This document shows positions 34,152 to 43,243 of a stretch of DNA of 64,000 nucleotides, piece after piece; within the stretch, counting starts at the first letter, position 1, and each line of letters opens with the position of its first letter. The position numbers and the translations under genes were made by a program. Location of the stretch: NCBI GenBank assembly GCA_038204185.1, contig JBBRDE010000002.1:7011-71010 (forward strand), written 5' to 3'. Source of the stretch: Salmonirosea sp038204185. Lineage in GTDB: Bacteria > Bacteroidota > Bacteroidia > Cytophagales > Spirosomataceae. The notes below the pieces were generated by a model. That model searched no databases. It worked only from the letters and a program-made list of their open reading frames with translations, and was not told where the DNA came from.

Positions 34152-37100
34152 ATGAATAATTTCGGTCGTTTTTTGATACTGTGTCTGCTTTTTGCGGGAA
34201 CCGTCGACAGCGCAATGGCGCAGCGGATCATCACGGGTAAGGTCACATCAGTCGGTGAAAGCACGGCGCTGCCGGGGGTCAACGTGGTGGTTAGGGGTAG
34301 TACAGTAGGAACCAGCACCGACGCCGACGGCCAGTACAGCCTTTCAGTACCCACAGGCCCGGTTACGCTTACCTTCTCATTTATCGGCTTAGAACCTCAG
34401 GAAATTGCCGTGGGCGCGGGGCGTTCGGTTGTAAACGTGGAAATGGCCGAAAGCGCCACCGAGTTGAACCAAGTGGTGGTGACGGGCTACAACCAAACTC
34501 AGCGCAAGGACATCATTGGCTCCATCACATCAGTCAGGAGTGACCGTTACAAGGACATTCCCGTGGTTGGTGTGGATCAGGCTTTGCAGGGTCAGGCGGC
34601 CGGGGTGCAGGTGTCCCAGTCGTCGGGTACCCCCGGTGGCGGTATCTCCATTCGTATCCGGGGCAACACGTCCATCTCGGCTTCCAACCGCCCACTGTTC
34701 ATTGTGGACGGTGTCCCTGTCCTGGATGGTCCGGTGTCGGGGCGTGGTTTCGGAGGACAGCAGGACAATACACTGGCTATTGTCAATCCGAATGACATCG
34801 AATCCATCGACGTACTTAAAGACGCCTCGGCGAAGGCTATTTACGGGTCGCGGGGAGCCAATGGGGTGGTCATCATCACCACCAAACGGGGCCGTAACAA
34901 CAAAACCACCATTACCGCCGACGTGCAGCGGGGAATCACGGACATCATCAAACGCCCCAGCCTGCTCAATGCCACGCAACTGTTGGAATTACAACGTGAA
35001 GCCGTTACCAACGCCGGACAAAACCCCGACAAGCAGGGGCTTATTCCGGGCGTAACCGATGGCGTAAACACCGACTGGATCGACGCCATTCTGCGTCAGG
35101 GTGTCCTACAGCAATACCAGGTGTCAGCGGCGGGAGGTACCGACCGTACCCGCTTTTATATGAGTGGCAGTGTGCGCGACGAGGAAGGCGTACAGCTCAA
35201 AAACCGTTTCACGCGGTACGGCGGAGCGTTGAATATCGACCACAAGGCCAGTTCTAAGCTAAACCTGGGGGCTAACATCAATATGTCGCTCAGTAAGAAT
35301 ATGCGGGTAAAGGGTGACAACTTCCTCGATGGTGTGTACTCGGGGGCCCTTAAAAGTCTGCCCTTTTATGCGCCATTTAATGAACAGGGCAAGTTGTATG
35401 GCCCCAATAGTGTGGGCTATGCGGGTTTCCCTAACTTCAACCCCGTCGCCCAGGCGGTGTTGCCCCGCTTCAATACCTACGGTTTGAAAATAATCACGGG
35501 TGTTAACGCCGACTACGAAATCATGAAGAACCTGCGCTTCCGCACCAAGTTCAGCATGGATTACAATAACGCGGAAGAAGACCAGTACGAACCTTCAGGT
35601 ACGGCTATCGGCGGTTTTTTACAGGGTGTAGGCGGTAAGGGATACGGGGTGTACATCACCAGTACCCAATACACACTTATCAATTCCAATGTCCTTACCT
35701 ACTACCTTTCTCTGAACGACAGGCACCATTTCAATGCACTGGTCGGCAACGAAATCATTCACTCGCAGGGGCGCTCGTCGGATGTATCGGGCCGCTTGTT
35801 TCCAAGTGATGACTTCACCTATATAAACTCCGCAGGCACCGTAGACGCGGGCGGATCATTCTATGGTCAAAACGGTCTGCTTTCATTTTTTGGTGAGGTT
35901 AAGTATGACTTAGATGACAAATACCTGTTGGGTATTACCTCGCGGTACGATGGCTCCTCGCGCTTTGGACAAAATCGCCGCTTCGGGATTTTTCCGTCAG
36001 TCTCGGCGGGGTGGCGGGTGTCACGGGAGAAATTCATGGAGGCGGTTCCCTTTATCAGCGATCTTAAACTACGGGGAAGCTTTGGATTTACTGGGAATGA
36101 ACGTATCGGCAACTTCCGATACCTGGGTACGTGGTCGAGTGCCACGTATAACGGTGCAACGGGGGTTGGACCTGCTAACCTGAGTAACCCTAACCTCCAA
36201 TGGGAGCGCACCCGGGAAGCTAATATCGGCATCGACGCTTCATTTTGGGATGGGCGCTTCACCGTAACCGCCGACGCGTACAGCAACCTAACCGATAACC
36301 TGCTCTTTGCCGAGCCCATTCCGCTCACCACAGGTTTTGGCAGCATTCAGGGTAACATTGGCAAAATCTCCAACAAAGGTCTGGAATTGACTCTTTCGTC
36401 GGTCAACGTGGATGGTGCCATACGATGGACTTCTGATCTGAATCTGACTCATAACCTTAACAATGTGCAGTCCCTGGCCAACCAGGACACCCTGTTCCGG
36501 GGCTACTCCGGAAACGGCGTGGGCGGCACCAACGCCGTTCTGCAAGGCTCGCCCCTGGGTACCTTCTGGGGGTTGAAATTCATGGGGGTCGATCCCGCTA
36601 CGGGTGATGCCATCTACGATGATGTTAATGGTGACGGACGCATTTCGCCCGATGACGGGCAGGTGATTGGTAATGCCCAACCCAAGCTATTCGGCGGCTT
36701 TACCAACAAAGTTTCCTACAAAGGCTTCGATCTGAGCGTTTTCTTTCAGTTCATGTACGGAAATAAAATTCTTAACTTCACCAACACTTCATTGGTCAAC
36801 ACAGGGTCTGATATTCAGAATAATCAAAGCACAGTGGCCTTGCGTCGCTGGAAAAAAGAAGGTGATATTACGGATGTGCCCCGGTACGTATTAGGCAACA
36901 CCTACAATAATTTTCATAGCAGCCGATTTCTGGAAGATGGGTCGTACCTGCGCTTGAAAAACCTTTCATTCGGGTATAATCTGCCGGCCTCCTGGGCGGG
37001 TAAGGTGAAGCTTGGTGGAGTGCGGGTGTTTGCATCCGCCACCAACTTGTGGACACTTACGGCTTATTCCGGCCCCGATCCTGAAGTAAGTACGCTCGAC

Positions 37101-37184
37101 GGCTCCACCACTGCCCAAGGGATCGACTTCTTTACGCTACCCCAGGTGAAAACCATGCTCGTGGGCCTCACCGTCAAATTTTAA
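34152..37184 (+). CDS. SusC/RagA family TonB-linked outer-membrane receptor
   Basis: A 1010-residue SusC-type protein: signal peptide, CarboxypepD_reg-like domain (about residues 24-100; ITGKVTSVGESTALPGVNVVVRGS, VTLTFSFIGLEPQEI), TonB box/plug (VVVTGYNQTQRKDIIGSITSV, DQALQGQAAGVQVSQSSG, SIRIRGNTSIS, RPLFIVDGVPVLDG, DVLKDASAKAIYGSRGANGVVIITTKRG) and the C-terminal barrel ending VKTMLVGLTVKF. With its SusD partner it forms the lidded outer-membrane complex that imports glycans or peptides. Nothing carbohydrate-degrading lies beside it; the neighbour genes encode lipoproteins and a secreted protease, so a peptide substrate is an open possibility. Confidence 0.93.
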   Translation: MNNFGRFLILCLLFAGTVDSAMAQRIITGKVTSVGESTALPGVNVVVRGSTVGTSTDADGQYSLSVPTGPVTLTFSFIGLEPQEIAVGAGRSVVNVEMAESATELNQVVVTGYNQTQRKDIIGSITSVRSDRYKDIPVVGVDQALQGQAAGVQVSQSSGTPGGGISIRIRGNTSISASNRPLFIVDGVPVLDGPVSGRGFGGQQDNTLAIVNPNDIESIDVLKDASAKAIYGSRGANGVVIITTKRGRNNKTTITADVQRGITDIIKRPSLLNATQLLELQREAVTNAGQNPDKQGLIPGVTDGVNTDWIDAILRQGVLQQYQVSAAGGTDRTRFYMSGSVRDEEGVQLKNRFTRYGGALNIDHKASSKLNLGANINMSLSKNMRVKGDNFLDGVYSGALKSLPFYAPFNEQGKLYGPNSVGYAGFPNFNPVAQAVLPRFNTYGLKIITGVNADYEIMKNLRFRTKFSMDYNNAEEDQYEPSGTAIGGFLQGVGGKGYGVYITSTQYTLINSNVLTYYLSLNDRHHFNALVGNEIIHSQGRSSDVSGRLFPSDDFTYINSAGTVDAGGSFYGQNGLLSFFGEVKYDLDDKYLLGITSRYDGSSRFGQNRRFGIFPSVSAGWRVSREKFMEAVPFISDLKLRGSFGFTGNERIGNFRYLGTWSSATYNGATGVGPANLSNPNLQWERTREANIGIDASFWDGRFTVTADAYSNLTDNLLFAEPIPLTTGFGSIQGNIGKISNKGLELTLSSVNVDGAIRWTSDLNLTHNLNNVQSLANQDTLFRGYSGNGVGGTNAVLQGSPLGTFWGLKFMGVDPATGDAIYDDVNGDGRISPDDGQVIGNAQPKLFGGFTNKVSYKGFDLSVFFQFMYGNKILNFTNTSLVNTGSDIQNNQSTVALRRWKKEGDITDVPRYVLGNTYNNFHSSRFLEDGSYLRLKNLSFGYNLPASWAGKVKLGGVRVFASATNLWTLTAYSGPDPEVSTLDGSTTAQGIDFFTLPQVKTMLVGLTVKF

Positions 37185-37217
37185 TCTACCTGAAGTACTG
37201 ACTGGAACGCAAATCCT

Positions 37218-38633
37218 ATGAAACGCAACGCCTTTATATTTATTCATATCGCCAAAATACGATGGCAATTTCTGGGGGTGTTCGCCACCCTTCTTCTATC
37301 GCTTGGCGCCTGCCGGGATATTTTGGAACCACCCCCTGTGGACCTGCTGGTGGACGAACTTGTACTCAATGAAGCCTCGGACGTCGAGCCGGTCCGTCTC
37401 GGACTATACAATGCTTTTCGGAGCATAGGCTCGCCCACAATAATTGCCGGATCCTTCACTGCCGATTTCATTCAGCATAACGGTACGTTTACATTATATA
37501 ATGAACTGGGCAACAAACAGATTACCGCTACCAATGCCGCTGCAGAAGCATTATGGGGAGGTATTTATAATACCATCTATATAGCCAATTTCATAGAAGA
37601 ACGCATAAGTACCGTGCCGGGCGTAACCGAATCTGCCCGAAAACTGGTTCTGGCAGAAGCACGTTTCCTGCGCGGATATGCCAATTTCATTGGCACCTAC
37701 ACGTTTGGGGATATTCCAAAAGTAACGACGACGGACATTACTACTAACCGCAACATTCCAAAAGCCGCCCGGGCCAACATCCTGCAATCGGTACTGGCCG
37801 ACTACACAGCTGCCCTGCCCGACCTACCCGCAACCAATACCAATAAAACGCTGGCCAAGACCTTTGCGACTCAAAATGCCGTCAGGGCCGCATTGGCCCG
37901 ATATTACCTCTATCAGCAGGATTGGGCGAATGCTGAAAAAACGGCCAGTGAAATCATTGCCACCAAATTACAAACCCTGCCCGCCAGTTATGCGGATGTC
38001 ATTTTTCAGGAATACGATAGCGAAACGATTCTGGAAGTAGCCTATGCCAATAATTCCAGCGACGATCCGGGGACCTCTACTTTTGGTCTGAACAATATCC
38101 TGGTCGGCCGCCGGGAAGTGATTCCTGCCAACTCCTACATCCTGACGATGCTCGAAACCAATGCGGGCGAACGCAGCCAAACCATTGCCTTCAGACAGGC
38201 GAATCAGGGAGGCCGGGACAACGGCTGGTCGGTGGTGAAATATGGTACCCCCGACCAGGCCAACAATAACATTACGATTTTCCGACTCGCCGAGCAGTAC
38301 CTCATCCGCGCCGAAGCCCGCGCCCGGCAGGGACGCATCGTGGGAGCCAATGGCGCCCAGGCGGACATCAACGTGTTGCGCGCCCGTGCCAAAGCACCCG
38401 CCGCCAGCATTACAACGCAGGATAACGCCCTGCTGACGATTGAAAAAGAGCGGGTCTACGAACTTTCTTTTGAGGGTCACCGCTGGTACGACCTCAAGCG
38501 CACGGGACGGATTCAGGCTGTCATGTCGGCCTTTTCGCCCAACTGGAACCAGAAGTTCGAGCTTTGGCCCATTCCGCAAAGCGAGCTTCAGCGCAACAAA
38601 GCGCTGGCCGGAGGACAGAATCCGGGCTATTGA
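37218..38633 (+). CDS. SusD/RagB family nutrient-uptake lipoprotein
   Basis: A 471-residue SusD protein. The N-terminus is extended (MKRNAFIFIHIAKIRWQF...) before the helix and lipobox LLLSLGAC, so C33 or nearby is the lipid site. SusD hallmarks: EARFLRGYANFIGTYTFGDIPKV, NAVRAALARYYLYQQDWANAEKTASEII, IFRLAEQYLIRAEARARQG, LLTIEKERVYELSFEGHRWYDLKRTG, and the ending ALAGGQNPGY. It is the surface lid of the SusC partner upstream (33-bp gap). Confidence 0.92.
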   Translation: MKRNAFIFIHIAKIRWQFLGVFATLLLSLGACRDILEPPPVDLLVDELVLNEASDVEPVRLGLYNAFRSIGSPTIIAGSFTADFIQHNGTFTLYNELGNKQITATNAAAEALWGGIYNTIYIANFIEERISTVPGVTESARKLVLAEARFLRGYANFIGTYTFGDIPKVTTTDITTNRNIPKAARANILQSVLADYTAALPDLPATNTNKTLAKTFATQNAVRAALARYYLYQQDWANAEKTASEIIATKLQTLPASYADVIFQEYDSETILEVAYANNSSDDPGTSTFGLNNILVGRREVIPANSYILTMLETNAGERSQTIAFRQANQGGRDNGWSVVKYGTPDQANNNITIFRLAEQYLIRAEARARQGRIVGANGAQADINVLRARAKAPAASITTQDNALLTIEKERVYELSFEGHRWYDLKRTGRIQAVMSAFSPNWNQKFELWPIPQSELQRNKALAGGQNPGY

Positions 38634-38646
38634 GTAAAACGCTATT

Positions 38647-38672
38647 GGCTAGTAGCTGATGGCGGATGGCTT
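38647..38672. repeat. GGCTAGTAGCTGATGGC-type dispersed repeat
   Basis: GGCTAGTAGCTGATGGCGGA followed by TGGCTT, related to the copies at 27505 and 50328. It lies between the SusD gene and the lipoprotein gene. Confidence 0.4.
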
Positions 38673-38703
38673 TTTTAAAAGAAACTATTTTGAATTTTGC
38701 TTC

Positions 38704-39531
38704 ATGAAACTTATACACAAACTTCTCTCGCTTGGATTCGTACTATCCCTGGTAGCGCTGGCTTCCTGCGAAGAGCAGCAGATTCTATTCGAGGGTCCCG
38801 AGTTCGTCCGGTTCACCGATACCACGCTTACCTACAAGGAAAGTATCGGGAAGCCAATTACGGTTTCAGTGCATGTAGTGGGTAAGCCTCTGGACCAGCC
38901 TCTAACCGTTAACTACACGGTAGGCGGGACGGCTCGTGAAGGCCGTGACTATAGGATCGAGGGCACAAAGGGTGTAGTGATCATTCCAGCGGGAAAGTTG
39001 TTCGGTACCATCATGGTGACCCTGATCAACAATGCGAATAATATTCTGGAATCGCAGAATATTGTATTTACCCTTACTGGTGTTACTCCGGTTACGAATT
39101 TGCAGTTGGGTTTTGGTAAAAATAGTGTGATTGGCAAAAAGCTGACCCTGACCATTCAGGATGACTGCCTTCTGAGCGGCTTCTACACGGGGAGCCGTCG
39201 TACCAACTCCGGCACGGCTCAAGTGAAGGATGTTGAAATCAGTAGCCTGGACTGCAAAATCTATAACGTGGCCAACTGGAATGTCGGTGGCCTATTTAAT
39301 TTCAATGCGACCAAGGCCAAGGTCAGTTTTGTCGACAATGGCGATAATACTCTGACGATTCCCTCACAAGTCAGTGGGGACTTGCCAGCCCCCTACGACA
39401 CGCTACGCGGTACCGGCTTATGGAATCCGCAGACCAAAGCCATTACGCTCAATATCAGAGTGAAAGTACCTATTAGCCAAACAAAGGATACGGTCGTTAC
39501 GGTACCCATAACCTATACGCCCCGTCAGTAG
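38704..39531 (+). CDS. SusE/F-like surface lipoprotein with beta-sandwich domains
   Basis: A 275-residue lipoprotein: MKLIHKLLSLGFVLSLVALASC lipobox (C22), then EFVRFTDTTLTYKESIGKPITVSVHVVGKPLDQPLTVNYTVGGTAREGRDYRI, which resembles DUF4843/Calx-beta-type domains, followed by a second beta domain with GFYTGSRRTNSGTAQVKDVEI. It belongs to the SusCD operon and occupies the place of the SusE-like accessory binding lipoprotein. The ATG at 38704 is chosen because it begins the lipoprotein signal. Confidence 0.7.
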   Translation: MKLIHKLLSLGFVLSLVALASCEEQQILFEGPEFVRFTDTTLTYKESIGKPITVSVHVVGKPLDQPLTVNYTVGGTAREGRDYRIEGTKGVVIIPAGKLFGTIMVTLINNANNILESQNIVFTLTGVTPVTNLQLGFGKNSVIGKKLTLTIQDDCLLSGFYTGSRRTNSGTAQVKDVEISSLDCKIYNVANWNVGGLFNFNATKAKVSFVDNGDNTLTIPSQVSGDLPAPYDTLRGTGLWNPQTKAITLNIRVKVPISQTKDTVVTVPITYTPRQ

Positions 39532-39563
39532 CAGAACCTTCGGATTTTAAAATAAAAATACCC

Positions 39564-40067
39564 ATGATACGATACCGCTTATTCACGATAGCCGCTGGCC
39601 TGTCATTACTTTTCCTCTGCGGTTGTTCCGAAGTCACGGAACCTACCCCCTTAACCTATACACAACTCCTTACGGGAAAAGAGAAGAAAACGTGGTCACT
39701 GGTTTCCTTCGAGGTGATCGATGAAGGAAAAGGTTCCGGGACGCTACCGGCCAACAGGCTTTTCAACGGTGCGTGTGAGGCCGACGATCAGTTCATATTT
39801 TATGCCAATGCGGAGCGTAAATACGAGTACACCAATGGCCCAACCAAGTGCTCGCCCACTGAGCCGGACGTGTTGCTGACCGATAGCTGGAACTTTACCA
39901 ATGCCAATGCTACGCTGGAATTCGCCTTTCCAGTCCTGAGCACGGGTAAGGTACCTTTCATCGTAAAGTCCCTCACCGAAACCAGTATGGTCATTGAAAT
40001 TTACCTGGATGATATTCAGGGAATTGACGCCAGCTATCGTTTCACGCTGGCTTCTTCCACAAAATAA
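39564..40067 (+). CDS. small lipoprotein, lipocalin-like
   Basis: A 167-residue lipoprotein (FLCGC lipobox, C21) with a beta-rich mature domain (KKTWSLVSFEVIDEGKGSG, DQFIFYANAERKYEYTNG, SWNFTNANATLEFAF, VKSLTETSMVIEIYLDD), the pattern of lipocalin-like_domain lipoproteins common in Bacteroidota. It follows the SusE-like gene by 32 bp and is probably in the same operon. No specific ligand can be assigned. Confidence 0.65.
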   Translation: MIRYRLFTIAAGLSLLFLCGCSEVTEPTPLTYTQLLTGKEKKTWSLVSFEVIDEGKGSGTLPANRLFNGACEADDQFIFYANAERKYEYTNGPTKCSPTEPDVLLTDSWNFTNANATLEFAFPVLSTGKVPFIVKSLTETSMVIEIYLDDIQGIDASYRFTLASSTK

Positions 40068-40115
40068 CCGTTTGTACTTCCGTTATATCAGCATTCGCCT
40101 GAATCCACTTTTTGC

Positions 40116-42485
40116 ATGAAGCGTTATTGCCAATTTGCCCTGTTGAGTATTTGCTGTTTATTCGGTTTTGAGTCGGTGGCGCAGCCGGAGCCCTGCGCCA
40201 CCATGCAGATGGATAGTCTTTTGCGGGCCAGGTACCCCCGCATGGGTTCGTTGCAGGATTTTGAAAAGCTTTTGCAAACCAAAATTCAGGAACGGGAAGC
40301 CTTGCAAAAGAGTGGCCGTACTACCTTAGAAACCCTCACGATTCCGATCATTGTACATATTGTCCATAATGGCGAGGGGGTAGGCCAGGGCACTAATCTC
40401 AGTGCAGCCCAGGTACAGGCCCAAATCGAAACCCTCAACGAGGACTTCCGCCGCAAGCCTGGTACGCCCGGCTTCAATACCGACTCGCGGGGAGCCGACG
40501 TTGAAATTGATTTCTGCCTGGCGCGGCTCAATCAGCAGGGCCAAAGCATGGCCGAGCCGGGCATCGACCGCGTCAATGGCACGAAGGCCAACTGGACTAA
40601 AAACGATATTGAGAATGTTCTGAAACCCGGTACCATCTGGGATCCGGACAAATACTTCAACGTGTGGGTACTTAATTTTTCCACGTCGGAAAGTTTACTC
40701 GGTTACGCCCAGTTTCCGAGCCTGTCGACGCTGGCTGGGATACCCGAGAATAGCCCCCGCAATACGGATGGGGTAGTCGTTAACTACCGTTCTTTCGGCA
40801 ATGTCCTCAAAGGCAATTTTCCCATCATGCAGGCTCCCTACAACCAGGGTCGCACCCTCACCCACGAAGTGGGACACTGGCTGGGGCTACGCCACATTTG
40901 GGGCGATGCCAACTGCGGTAACGACTTCGTGGACGATACCCCCCCCCAGGCCAGCGAAAGCCGGGGCTGCCAGGTAGGCCGGACCAGTTGCGGCTCGGTG
41001 AATATGGTGGAAAACTACATGGATTACTCCGACGATGCCTGCTTCAATATTTTTACAAAGGGTCAGAAGGCCCGAATGCGTACTGTAATGGACATCAGCC
41101 CGCGCCGTAACACGCTGGCGCAGTCTAATTTATGTGGTACCCAAATAGCCGGGCCACCCCGCGCCAATTTCCGGGCCGAAACTCAGCAGATTTTACTAGG
41201 CGGGCAGGTGAAGTTCTACGACCTTTCGACCAATTTCCCCAACCGCTGGTTCTGGAATTTTGAGGGGGGTACCCCCACTAACTCAACCGAGCAAAATCCC
41301 GTAGTAACCTACAATCGTCCAGGTAAATTTCAGGTAACCCTGGTGGCGGCCAATAACCTGGGGGTATCGGATACGCTCAAAAGAATCGCCTACATCGAGG
41401 TACTGAACGTAGGCCTGTGTGCCGAAAAAACCAATTTTAACGGTACCCGCACCTTAATCCGTGATACGACCAAAATCGGCTATGTGTCGGGGCAAAACGG
41501 CCGCAAGGTGATGGCTATTTCTGAATATTTCGACAATCCGCTGGGATATACCAATCTGGGAGGAGCTACCTTACGCTTTGGCAAGGCCTTCGCCAAAGCC
41601 GGAGCCACTACCGAAGAAGTTGTGCTGGTCACAGTATGGAACGCGCGCGGCTTTCAGGGCGGACCGGGGGCGATCCTGGAAGAAAAAAGGGTACCCTTGC
41701 GTCGTATTTTAAGCGATGTGGCCAACAACCGCGCCACCGATATCACCTTCGAGCGGCAGATTCCGCTTTCGGGATTAGCCTACCACATCGGCTTGCAGCT
41801 GGCCTACGATGGCGATACCGTTGCCCTCTTTACTACCAAAAACGGTCAATCGGTAAAGGGTACCTCCTGGGAGCAGAACGCCGCCGGTGAGTGGGATCTG
41901 TTCCTGCGTCGCACGGGCCTCAACATTGCCCATGATATTACGGCGAAGCCCGGCATGAAACCCTCGGTTCTGGTATCCGCATCGGCGCAGTTTATCAATC
42001 CAGGTGAAGCTGTTACGCTGCAGGCTAAAGGTGCCAGCATTTACACCTGGTCGCCCACGACGAATCTAAACACGACGCTTGGGCCCCAGGTGGTCGCTCG
42101 TCCGAATGAGACAATCACTTACACGGTCAGAGGAACGGGTGTGGATGTGTGCGGGGATAGCACTGCCTCAGCCGCCATCTATGTTCGGAGTGTTCAGGTG
42201 CTTGGCAATGAGCCAACCCGCGAAGCTTTACTGGAACGCACTGTACAGTTATCGCCCAACCCGACCAATGGACTGGTGGAAATTACGTTAAATAATGAAT
42301 TGCGCGGGGCAGTGGCCGTAACGGTGTACAGCGTCAATGGTGTGGCGGTGCAGCAGGAGCAGTTCCGCAAGGATGGCGATGAAGTACGTTTTCCTTTAAA
42401 TGCGCAACGCCTTACCCCCGGAATTTACGTAGTCGAGGTTGAGATCGGAGAATTCAGGGTTAGGAAGAGGATATTGAAGTACTAG
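40116..42485 (+). CDS. secreted zinc metalloprotease (M43-type) with PKD and T9SS sorting domain
   Basis: A 789-residue exported protein. Signal peptide about 1-22; catalytic domain with the extended zinc motif HEVGHWLGLRH (H250, E251, H254, H260) and the downstream MENYMDYSDDACFNIFTKGQ region containing the Met-turn, as in cytophagalysin/pappalysin M43 peptidases; PKD domain around residues 355-430 (NRWFWNFEGGTPTNSTEQNPVVTYNRPGKFQVTL); further beta domains; and a C-terminal type IX secretion tail (VQLSPNPTNGLVEITLNN ... LTPGIYVVEVEIGEFRVRKRILKY). It would be exported through the outer membrane and bound to the surface. It closes the SusCD operon, which may suit peptide feeding. Confidence 0.92.
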   Translation: MKRYCQFALLSICCLFGFESVAQPEPCATMQMDSLLRARYPRMGSLQDFEKLLQTKIQEREALQKSGRTTLETLTIPIIVHIVHNGEGVGQGTNLSAAQVQAQIETLNEDFRRKPGTPGFNTDSRGADVEIDFCLARLNQQGQSMAEPGIDRVNGTKANWTKNDIENVLKPGTIWDPDKYFNVWVLNFSTSESLLGYAQFPSLSTLAGIPENSPRNTDGVVVNYRSFGNVLKGNFPIMQAPYNQGRTLTHEVGHWLGLRHIWGDANCGNDFVDDTPPQASESRGCQVGRTSCGSVNMVENYMDYSDDACFNIFTKGQKARMRTVMDISPRRNTLAQSNLCGTQIAGPPRANFRAETQQILLGGQVKFYDLSTNFPNRWFWNFEGGTPTNSTEQNPVVTYNRPGKFQVTLVAANNLGVSDTLKRIAYIEVLNVGLCAEKTNFNGTRTLIRDTTKIGYVSGQNGRKVMAISEYFDNPLGYTNLGGATLRFGKAFAKAGATTEEVVLVTVWNARGFQGGPGAILEEKRVPLRRILSDVANNRATDITFERQIPLSGLAYHIGLQLAYDGDTVALFTTKNGQSVKGTSWEQNAAGEWDLFLRRTGLNIAHDITAKPGMKPSVLVSASAQFINPGEAVTLQAKGASIYTWSPTTNLNTTLGPQVVARPNETITYTVRGTGVDVCGDSTASAAIYVRSVQVLGNEPTREALLERTVQLSPNPTNGLVEITLNNELRGAVAVTVYSVNGVAVQQEQFRKDGDEVRFPLNAQRLTPGIYVVEVEIGEFRVRKRILKY

Positions 42486-42491
42486 AAGAAT

Positions 42492-42530
42492 AACGCTGAC
42501 AAGGTTTTAAAGCCTGTCAGCGTTAATTAT
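42492..42530. terminator. bidirectional terminator-like hairpin between convergent genes
   Basis: AACGCTGACA-AGG and CC-TGTCAGCGTT pair over about 12 bp; TTAATTAT follows. It sits between the metalloprotease and the response-regulator gene, which converge. Confidence 0.65.
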
Positions 42531-42540
42531 AAATTGAATT

Positions 42541-43224
42541 TCACAACTGCTCTTTTAGCGCCATACTCACCAATTCAGCGGTATTTTTTACTCGGGCTTT
42601 CCGAATGATACTCGCCCGCTGATTAGCCACCGTATGCGGGCTCACATCAAATCGCTGGGCAATTTCCTTACTACTCATGCCTTCCGTAAGGCATTCTAGG
42701 ATTTGATGTTCCCGGCTGGTGATTTTGTTCCAGATGGAAGCCGAAGAGTTGCTGGCTGAGAAATATTCGGTGGTACGCTGGCTATTTTTTTGAACCACCA
42801 GATTTCTGATGATTACAGAAGAGGCATTCGGGGGATAGTAGAGCTCCCCGGTATGCACCGTCCGGATCGCCCGCAGGATTTCTTCCTGATCGGTATCCTT
42901 CAGAAGGTACCCTGCCGCGCCATTTTGCACGGCATTCAGAATATAGTCTGGATTGTTGTGCATACTGAACACCAGGATACGTACCGAGGGAAAGCTTCGA
43001 GTGACCTCTTTCGTAACTTCGATACCCGACATACGCGGCATGGTAATGTCCAGCAGTATGACGTCGGGTCGGGTATCAGGGAGCATAGCCAAGGCATCAT
43101 CGCCATCCGAAGCCTCTCCCACGATCTTAATATCGGGTTCGTCTTCCAGCAAATTCAGTAACCCCTTCCGAACTACCGAATGGTCGTCCACAATCAGGAT
43201 GCGTATGGGAGTAGTGTTTGTCAT
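42541..43224 (-). CDS. NarL/FixJ-family response regulator
   Basis: A 227-residue two-component response regulator: receiver domain (IRILIVDDHSVVRKGLLNLLEDEP, phospho-acceptor D59 in VILLDITMPRMSG, VFSMHNNPDYILNAVQNGAAGYLLKD) and C-terminal LuxR-type HTH (TSREHQILECLTEGMSSKEIAQRFDVSPHTVANQRASIIRKARV). Its cognate kinase is the adjacent gene, 19 bp upstream on the same strand. The pair precedes nirD-nirB in the same direction, so control of nitrate/nitrite assimilation is likely. Confidence 0.92.
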   Translation of the reverse strand: MTNTTPIRILIVDDHSVVRKGLLNLLEDEPDIKIVGEASDGDDALAMLPDTRPDVILLDITMPRMSGIEVTKEVTRSFPSVRILVFSMHNNPDYILNAVQNGAAGYLLKDTDQEEILRAIRTVHTGELYYPPNASSVIIRNLVVQKNSQRTTEYFSASNSSASIWNKITSREHQILECLTEGMSSKEIAQRFDVSPHTVANQRASIIRKARVKNTAELVSMALKEQL

Positions 43225-43243
43225 AGTATTGAAATAGAATGAG